A stretch of 35,213 nucleotides of DNA, from contig CABULU010000017.1 of assembly GCA_902492505.1 (NCBI GenBank), positions 1-35,213 on the forward strand, given 5' to 3'. Below, one piece after another: positions 30,751-35,213 of this stretch; the first letter of the stretch is position 1; every line of letters starts with the position of its first letter. The notes below the pieces were generated by a model, which saw only the letters and a list, made by a program, of their open reading frames with translations, was not told the DNA's origin and did no database searches. This stretch comes from an uncultured Eubacteriales bacterium. GTDB taxonomy: Bacteria > Bacillota > Clostridia > Oscillospirales > QAKW01. The position numbers were made by a program, and so were the translations under genes.

Positions 30751-32925
30751 TCAAAGATGAAGTACCCGTTCCTTTATTTCCTGTGTTCTGCCCTGATTCC
30801 AAAACTGCGTGCCTATATAGCCGCAGGTACGGCGGGCAACGTTCATTTTAGACTGATCACGGTTTTTACAGTTGGGACACTCCCAAATAAGCTTCTTATC
30901 CTCTTCAATAATCTGTATCTCTCCGTCATAGCCGCACACCTGACAAAAATCGCTCTTGGTGTTAAGCTCTGCGTACATGATATTATCGTAAATAAATTTC
31001 ATAACCTGCATCACAGCCTCGATATTATCGTTCATGTTGGGTACCTCAACATACGATATGGCACCGCCCGGTGACAGCGCCTGGAACTTTGCCTCCAGCG
31101 CAAGCTTTTCAAAAGCGTCGATAGGCTCTGTAACATGTATATGATAGCTGTTTGTAATATAAGTTTTATCGGTAACTCCCTTTACAATTCCAAACCGTTT
31201 TTGCAGACATTTTGCAAACTTGTAAGTCGTACTCTCAAGCGGCGTGCCGTACAGACTGTAATCAATATTTTCCTCTGCCTTCCACTTTGCGGTATACTCA
31301 TTGAGCTTACGCATGATTTCAAGCCCAAGCTGCTCGCCCTCTTCCTCGGTGAGCTTTTTGCCTATCAGGCTGTAAACACACTCCCAAAGTCCGGCATATC
31401 CAAGCGACAGCGTGGAATAGCCGCCGTGCAGATATTTATCGATAGTTTCGCCGCTTTTCAGCCGCAAAAGCGCACCGTGCTGCCAAAGTATCGGCGCCGC
31501 GTCGGATAAAGTGCCCGTCAGCCGCTCATGCCTGTACTGAAGCGCGCGGTGGCAAAGCTCCATACGCTCATCGAAAATCTGCCAAAAGCGGTCCATATCC
31601 TTGTCCGCCGACAGACCTATATCAACAAGGTTTACGGTGACAACGCCCTGATTGAAGCGTCCGTAATATTTAGGCTTGCCGTTTTCATCCACATACGGGG
31701 TTAAAAAGCTGCGGCAGCCCATACAGGTATAACAGTTCCCGTTTCCGTTTTTATCAATTTTATTCCGAAGCATTATTTTCTCGGAAATATAATCGGGAAC
31801 CATACGCTTTGCCGTACACTTGGCAGCAAGGCGGGTAAGATAATAATATTTACTGTCAGGCTCAACGTTGTCGTCCTCCAGCACATAGATGAGCTTGGGA
31901 AACGCGGGCGTTATCCACACGCCGCGCTCATTTTTAACGCCCTGGCAGCGCTGATTGAGCGTCTCCTCGATTATCATGGCAAGGTCAGCCTTTTCCTGCT
32001 CGCTGCGCGCCTCATTGAGATACATAAAAACTGTGACAAAGGGCGCCTGTCCGTTTGTGGTCATAAGAGTTACTACCTGATACTGAATCGTCTGAACGCC
32101 GCGGCGAATCTCATCGCGAAGTCTATTCTCCACAATCTTTTTTATAGCGCTGTCGCTCACCTCAACGCCTGCGCCCTCAAACTCCTCGCGCACCTCTTTT
32201 GTTATTTTTTTCCTACTTATATCGACAAAGGGAGCAAGATGAGTAAGGCTTATTGACTGTCCTCCGTACTGACTGGATGCAACCTGCGCAATTATCTGTG
32301 TTGCGATATTGCAGGCAGTAGAAAAAGAGTGCGGCTTTTCAATCAGCGTACCGCTGATGACAGTCCCGTTTTGGAGCATATCCTCAAGGTTTACAAGGTC
32401 ACAATTGTGCATATGCTGCGCAAAATAATCCGCATCGTGAAAATGGATAATACCCTCGTCGTGCGCCGAAACTATATCCTGAGGCAAAAGTATCCTACGG
32501 GTAATATCCTTGCTCACCTCACCCGCCATATAGTCGCGCTGTACACTGTTGACAGTGGGGTTTTTATTGGAATTTTCCTGCTTTACCTCTTCATTATTAC
32601 ACTCAATAAGCGACAGAATCTGATTATCCGTCGTATTAGACTTGCGCACCAGCTCACGGGTGTAGCGATAGGTAATATATCTGCGAGCAACGGAAAAAGC
32701 GCGCTGATTCATGATCTGATCCTCAACCATATCCTGAATTTCCTCAACGCTGAGCGAGCGGTTCATATTCAGCGCAGCACTCTCCACGTCCTCCGCGATA
32801 CGCTTTATTTGTATTTCACTCATACGTTCGCTCGGAATAACGCTTTCATTTGCCTTGCTAACCGCAATTTCAATTTTCCGCCTGTCAAACGGCACCTCTG
32901 TACCGCTTCTTTTTATTATCTTCAT
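30751..32925 (-). CDS. nrdD: Anaerobic ribonucleoside-triphosphate reductase (class III)
   Basis: A 724-aa glycyl-radical enzyme reducing NTPs to dNTPs without oxygen. An N-terminal ATP-cone (about 1-90, MKIIKRSGTEVPFDRRKIEIA) for allosteric control, a ten-stranded barrel core with active-site cysteines, and a C-terminal zinc site (VCGYDG, ECPNC) next to the radical loop RRTCGYIG with Gly702. Length is normal. NrdG follows. Its promoter region carries NrdR boxes. Its presence says the organism grows anaerobically. Confidence 0.97.
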   Translation of the reverse strand: MKIIKRSGTEVPFDRRKIEIAVSKANESVIPSERMSEIQIKRIAEDVESAALNMNRSLSVEEIQDMVEDQIMNQRAFSVARRYITYRYTRELVRKSNTTDNQILSLIECNNEEVKQENSNKNPTVNSVQRDYMAGEVSKDITRRILLPQDIVSAHDEGIIHFHDADYFAQHMHNCDLVNLEDMLQNGTVISGTLIEKPHSFSTACNIATQIIAQVASSQYGGQSISLTHLAPFVDISRKKITKEVREEFEGAGVEVSDSAIKKIVENRLRDEIRRGVQTIQYQVVTLMTTNGQAPFVTVFMYLNEARSEQEKADLAMIIEETLNQRCQGVKNERGVWITPAFPKLIYVLEDDNVEPDSKYYYLTRLAAKCTAKRMVPDYISEKIMLRNKIDKNGNGNCYTCMGCRSFLTPYVDENGKPKYYGRFNQGVVTVNLVDIGLSADKDMDRFWQIFDERMELCHRALQYRHERLTGTLSDAAPILWQHGALLRLKSGETIDKYLHGGYSTLSLGYAGLWECVYSLIGKKLTEEEGEQLGLEIMRKLNEYTAKWKAEENIDYSLYGTPLESTTYKFAKCLQKRFGIVKGVTDKTYITNSYHIHVTEPIDAFEKLALEAKFQALSPGGAISYVEVPNMNDNIEAVMQVMKFIYDNIMYAELNTKSDFCQVCGYDGEIQIIEEDKKLIWECPNCKNRDQSKMNVARRTCGYIGTQFWNQGRTQEIKERVLHL

Positions 32926-32972
32926 GTCACCCTCCGGGATTTCTATATATTGTATTTTTCAAAAGCATAAAT

Positions 32973-33001
32973 AGGATACCACACTAAATATTGTATGTCA
33001 A
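32973..33001 (-). promoter_or_regulatory. nrdDG promoter
   Basis: Minus strand TTGACA (33001-32996), 17-bp spacer, TATCCT (32978-32973). The first NrdR box sits in the spacer. Confidence 0.75.
32981..32996. promoter_or_regulatory. NrdR box 1
   Basis: ACACTAAATATTGTAT matches the 16-bp NrdR palindrome (ACACWATATATWGTGT-type) at 14 of 16 positions and overlaps the nrdD promoter spacer, where NrdR would repress in response to dATP. Confidence 0.75.
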
Positions 33002-33013
33002 TAGGCATTTCGC

Positions 33014-33029
33014 ATAATATATATTGTGT
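33014..33029. promoter_or_regulatory. NrdR box 2
   Basis: ATAATATATATTGTGT, also 14 of 16 positions, centred 33 bp from box 1, about three helical turns, as is usual for paired NrdR boxes. Confidence 0.75.
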
Positions 33030-33110
33030 TTTTTGGTGGTTTTGTCAAAATAGCAAGCCGCCGCGCTTAAAAGCGCATATGTTTTTGAGCTAAATTGCGA
33101 CAATATACTG

Positions 33111-33139
33111 TTGAATTTATTATCTCAATTTGTTACAAT
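33111..33139 (+). promoter_or_regulatory. Promoter of the tagA-thyX-tmk operon
   Basis: TTGAAT (33111-33116), 17-bp spacer, TACAAT (33134-33139), 28 bases before the start codon. Confidence 0.7.
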
Positions 33140-33167
33140 ATTAATATTAAGCAAAACGGAGGCTGTC

Positions 33168-33905
33168 ATGAAATATGATATTTTAGGCGTGATGGTTGAC
33201 AACGCCACAATGGACGAGGCGGTGAGCGCCGTTTCCCGGTATTTAGGAAGCAAAGAAGCTCACATGGTAGTTACGCCGAACGCCGAAATTCTGCTCATGT
33301 GTGAAAACGACCGCGAGCTTTTAGACGCGATATCCAAAGCATCGTTTGTATCTGCAGACGGCGTGGGAGTTTTAAAAGCGGCAAAAATCCTCAAAACTCC
33401 GCTGAAGGAAAAGGTTGCGGGATGCGACCTGGGCTTTAATCTCCTGAAAGAAGCGGCAAAGGGCGGATACGGAGTATTCCTTTTCGGCGCAAAGCCGGGC
33501 GTGGCGGAAACTGCCGCAGCAAAGCTGTGCGAGCAGGTGCCGGGGCTTATAATTTCCGGTACGCGCGACGGATATTTCAAGCCCGAGGATGATGACGAAA
33601 TAGTGCGTCAGATAAACGAAAGCGGCGCGGATATTCTCTGGGTATGCCTTGGCGCACCAAAGCAGGAAAAATGGATGGCAAAAAACAAGGACAAGCTGCA
33701 TGTCAGCGTAATGCTTGGATTAGGCGGCAGTCTCGACGTATACGCCGGGAATGTAAAGCGCGCTCCGAAAATAATGATAAAATGCAAGGCGGAATGGCTG
33801 TACCGGCTTATAAAAGAGCCGTGGCGCTTTTCTCGCATGATAAAAATACCGCGGGTTGTAAAGCTCGCAAAATCAGAGCTCAAGAGGAGACAGAACGATG
33901 CCTGA
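33168..33905 (+). CDS. tagA: WecG/TagA/CpsF family glycosyltransferase
   Basis: A 245-aa GT26 enzyme that typically adds ManNAc to GlcNAc-PP-undecaprenol in wall teichoic acid or related glycan synthesis. Seen: MDEAVSAVSRYL, the TPNAEILLM and SADGVGVLKAAKIL blocks, VFLFGAKPGVAETAA, and WVCLGAPKQEKWM followed by LGLGGSLDVYAGNVKRAP, all family hallmarks. The C terminus (EWLYRLIKEPWRFSRM) is the membrane-associating tail. ATG 33168 follows GGAGG; a longer in-frame start at 33111 overlaps the promoter and is not used. The stop overlaps thyX by 8 bases. The exact sugar is inferred. Confidence 0.92.
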   Translation: MKYDILGVMVDNATMDEAVSAVSRYLGSKEAHMVVTPNAEILLMCENDRELLDAISKASFVSADGVGVLKAAKILKTPLKEKVAGCDLGFNLLKEAAKGGYGVFLFGAKPGVAETAAAKLCEQVPGLIISGTRDGYFKPEDDDEIVRQINESGADILWVCLGAPKQEKWMAKNKDKLHVSVMLGLGGSLDVYAGNVKRAPKIMIKCKAEWLYRLIKEPWRFSRMIKIPRVVKLAKSELKRRQNDA

Positions 33906-34647
33906 ACTTAAAGTGACACTTTTGACATACACGCCAAAGCCGCAAAAAATAATGGCGGCGGCGGCAAAGCTGTGCTATGCACGCGCGGACATAGATACGG
34001 TAATGGAGGGACTTACTCCCGAAAAAACCGAAGGATTTATAGACATGCTGTCAGGGCTGGGACACGAAAGTCCCATGGAACATATGAATTTCACTTTCGG
34101 GATAGAGAACGTATCCCGCTCGCTTCTGGCGCAGATCACGCGCCATCGCCACGCCTCATTCAGCGTACAGAGCCAGCGGTATGTAAAGGAACTGAATTTT
34201 GAATTTATAACCCCGCCGCAGATTGCCCAGAACGCAGAGGCAAAGCAGCTTTATCTTAAAACGATGAAAGATATCGCAGCCTCATACAACAGTCTTGCCG
34301 ACATGCTGAAAAAAGCCAACATAGAAAACGGCATGGAGGAGCGTGCGGCAGAAAAAAAGGCGATTGAAGACGCGCGATATGTGCTTCCCAACGCCTGTAC
34401 CACTAAAATGATTGTCACAATGAACGCCCGCTCGCTCATGAACTTTTTCAAACTGCGCTGCTGCAACCGCGCGCAGTGGGAAATCCGCCAGCTTGCGTGC
34501 AAAATGCTTGAGCTTGTAAAAAACGTTGCGCCCAACGTCTTTTCCGACGCCGGTCCCGCCTGTGTGCGCGGCGGGTGTTCTGAGGGTAAAATGAGCTGCG
34601 GCAAAGCGGATGAGGTCCGCCTCAAATTCAAAAAGTCAGGTAACTGA
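33898..34647 (+). CDS. thyX: FAD-dependent thymidylate synthase ThyX
   Basis: A 249-aa flavin enzyme converting dUMP to dTMP with methylene-THF and NAD(P)H. The signature RHRX7S is at residues 82-92 (RHRHASFSVQS), and the later NARSLMNFFKLRCCNRAQWEIR is typical. ATG 33898 overlaps tagA by 8 bases with AGAGGAG upstream. A C-terminal Cys-rich stretch (ACVRGGCSEGKMSC) is seen, as in some clostridial ThyX. It is followed at once by thymidylate kinase, the next step to dTTP. Confidence 0.96.
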   Translation: MPELKVTLLTYTPKPQKIMAAAAKLCYARADIDTVMEGLTPEKTEGFIDMLSGLGHESPMEHMNFTFGIENVSRSLLAQITRHRHASFSVQSQRYVKELNFEFITPPQIAQNAEAKQLYLKTMKDIAASYNSLADMLKKANIENGMEERAAEKKAIEDARYVLPNACTTKMIVTMNARSLMNFFKLRCCNRAQWEIRQLACKMLELVKNVAPNVFSDAGPACVRGGCSEGKMSCGKADEVRLKFKKSGN

Positions 34648-34648
34648 T

Positions 34649-35213
34649 ATGCCGCTGATAGTAATCGAAGGATTGGACGGCAGCGGAAAGGCGACAAGCG
34701 CGTCACTGCTGAAAAAGCGACTGACAGACGAGGGAAAGGAGACGTTAAAGATATCCTTCCCCGATTATGACAGCGAGTCATCCGCACTTGTAAGAATGTA
34801 TCTTTCGGGAAAATTCGGGGATAAGCCTCAAGACGTCAATGCCTACGCCGCGTCTGCATTCTATGCTGTGGACAGATATGCAAGCTATAAATCAAGCTGG
34901 GGCAAAAAGCTTACTCGCGGAGTGTGGGTAATTGCCGACCGCTACACCACCTCAAACGCCGTGCATCAGGCATCAAAGCTAAACGGCAGTGAGCGCGACG
35001 CATATCTTGACTGGCTGTATGACTTTGAATTTGACAAGCTGGGGCTGCCCCGCCCCGACTGCGTCATATATCTGGATGTACCGCCCGAAATTTCACAAAA
35101 ACTGATGGAGGGACGTTACAACGGCGACAATTCGAAAAAGGACATTCACGAAAAAGACGTACATTATCTTGAAAAAAGCCGCGCAGCGGCGCTATATGCC
35201 GCAAAAAGACTCG
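34649..35213 (+). CDS. tmk: Thymidylate kinase, 3'-truncated by the window
   Basis: Starts ATG 34649, one base after the thyX stop, and is open to the window end (188 codons seen). It phosphorylates dTMP to dTDP. P-loop EGLDGSGKATSA near residue 7-18, the DR(Y/F) motif in IADRYTTSNAVHQ, and YLDVPPEISQKLM before the LID region. The P-loop reads GKAT where many enzymes have GKTTQ. Next to ThyX it gives a two-step path from dUMP to dTDP. The rest of the C terminus is outside the window. Confidence 0.93.
   Translation, partial: MPLIVIEGLDGSGKATSASLLKKRLTDEGKETLKISFPDYDSESSALVRMYLSGKFGDKPQDVNAYAASAFYAVDRYASYKSSWGKKLTRGVWVIADRYTTSNAVHQASKLNGSERDAYLDWLYDFEFDKLGLPRPDCVIYLDVPPEISQKLMEGRYNGDNSKKDIHEKDVHYLEKSRAAALYAAKRL

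Noticed and set aside
33063..33076. GCGCTT-AA-AAGCGC hairpin upstream of tagA
   Set aside because: A short stem with no T run; not a convincing terminator and no known regulatory motif.
1..35213. tRNA, rRNA, CRISPR or insertion sequence
   Set aside because: I saw no clover-leaf with a CCA end, no regularly spaced repeats and no transposase; subtle remnants could be missed by eye.

Overview
The window looks like chromosome from an anaerobic, low-to-middle GC member of the Clostridia (Bacillota), probably an uncultured gut-type lineage. Reasons: AddAB instead of RecBCD, a T-box leader on serS, an mnmG-rsmG-noc cluster, a CsoR-controlled copper pump, the oxygen-sensitive class III ribonucleotide reductase NrdD/NrdG, strong AGGAGG-type ribosome sites and near-consensus sigma-A promoters with 17-bp spacers. 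I see no rRNA, tRNA, CRISPR array, prophage or complete insertion sequence.

Layout. 1-5499: 3' part of addB and complete addA (double-strand break repair). 5500-8189: a PMCA-like calcium P-type ATPase whose start codon lies in a 12-bp inverted repeat. 8248-9866: promoter, serine T-box leader, serS and terminator. 9867-11668: an AraC-type regulator and an amidohydrolase-2 gene broken at an A9 run. 11669-12034: no protein gene, but on the minus strand a promoter, a long imperfect hairpin and a terminator, which together look like a small RNA of about 155 nt. 12035-16027 (minus): PNPOx-like flavoprotein, mnmG, rsmG, noc. 16112-21766 (minus): recA-recX-rimO-pgsA-cysE-cysS, tightly packed with overlapping ends. 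21915-23645 (minus): a small membrane-anchored ORF with an amber stop, a small Cys-rich protein and a cytoplasmic GH27 alpha-galactosidase, the last divergent from a CapD-like nucleotide-sugar dehydratase (23801-24889). 24949-27818 (minus): csoR and a copA whose 3' end is fused to a CopZ-like domain. 27867-29467: AGCS sodium/amino-acid symporter. 29623-30073 (minus): a lipoprotein gene with two frameshifts. 30163-33029 (minus): nrdD-nrdG with two NrdR boxes. 33111-35213 (plus): tagA-like glycosyltransferase, thyX and a thymidylate kinase cut by the window end.

How it fits together. Two blocks serve DNA repair (addBA; recA-recX). NrdDG, ThyX and Tmk together make dNTPs and dTTP precursors. SerS, CysE, CysS, MnmG, RsmG and RimO serve translation, with serine and cysteine supply linked to charging. 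Transport is represented by a Ca2+ pump, a Cu+ pump and an AGCS symporter.

The least ordinary signals are the candidate small RNA (11714-11868), the CopA-CopZ fusion with its own internal ribosome site, the inverted repeat over the Ca-ATPase start, and three decaying or mis-sequenced genes (A9 frameshift, amber codon, double frameshift). No wholly new multi-gene system is evident.
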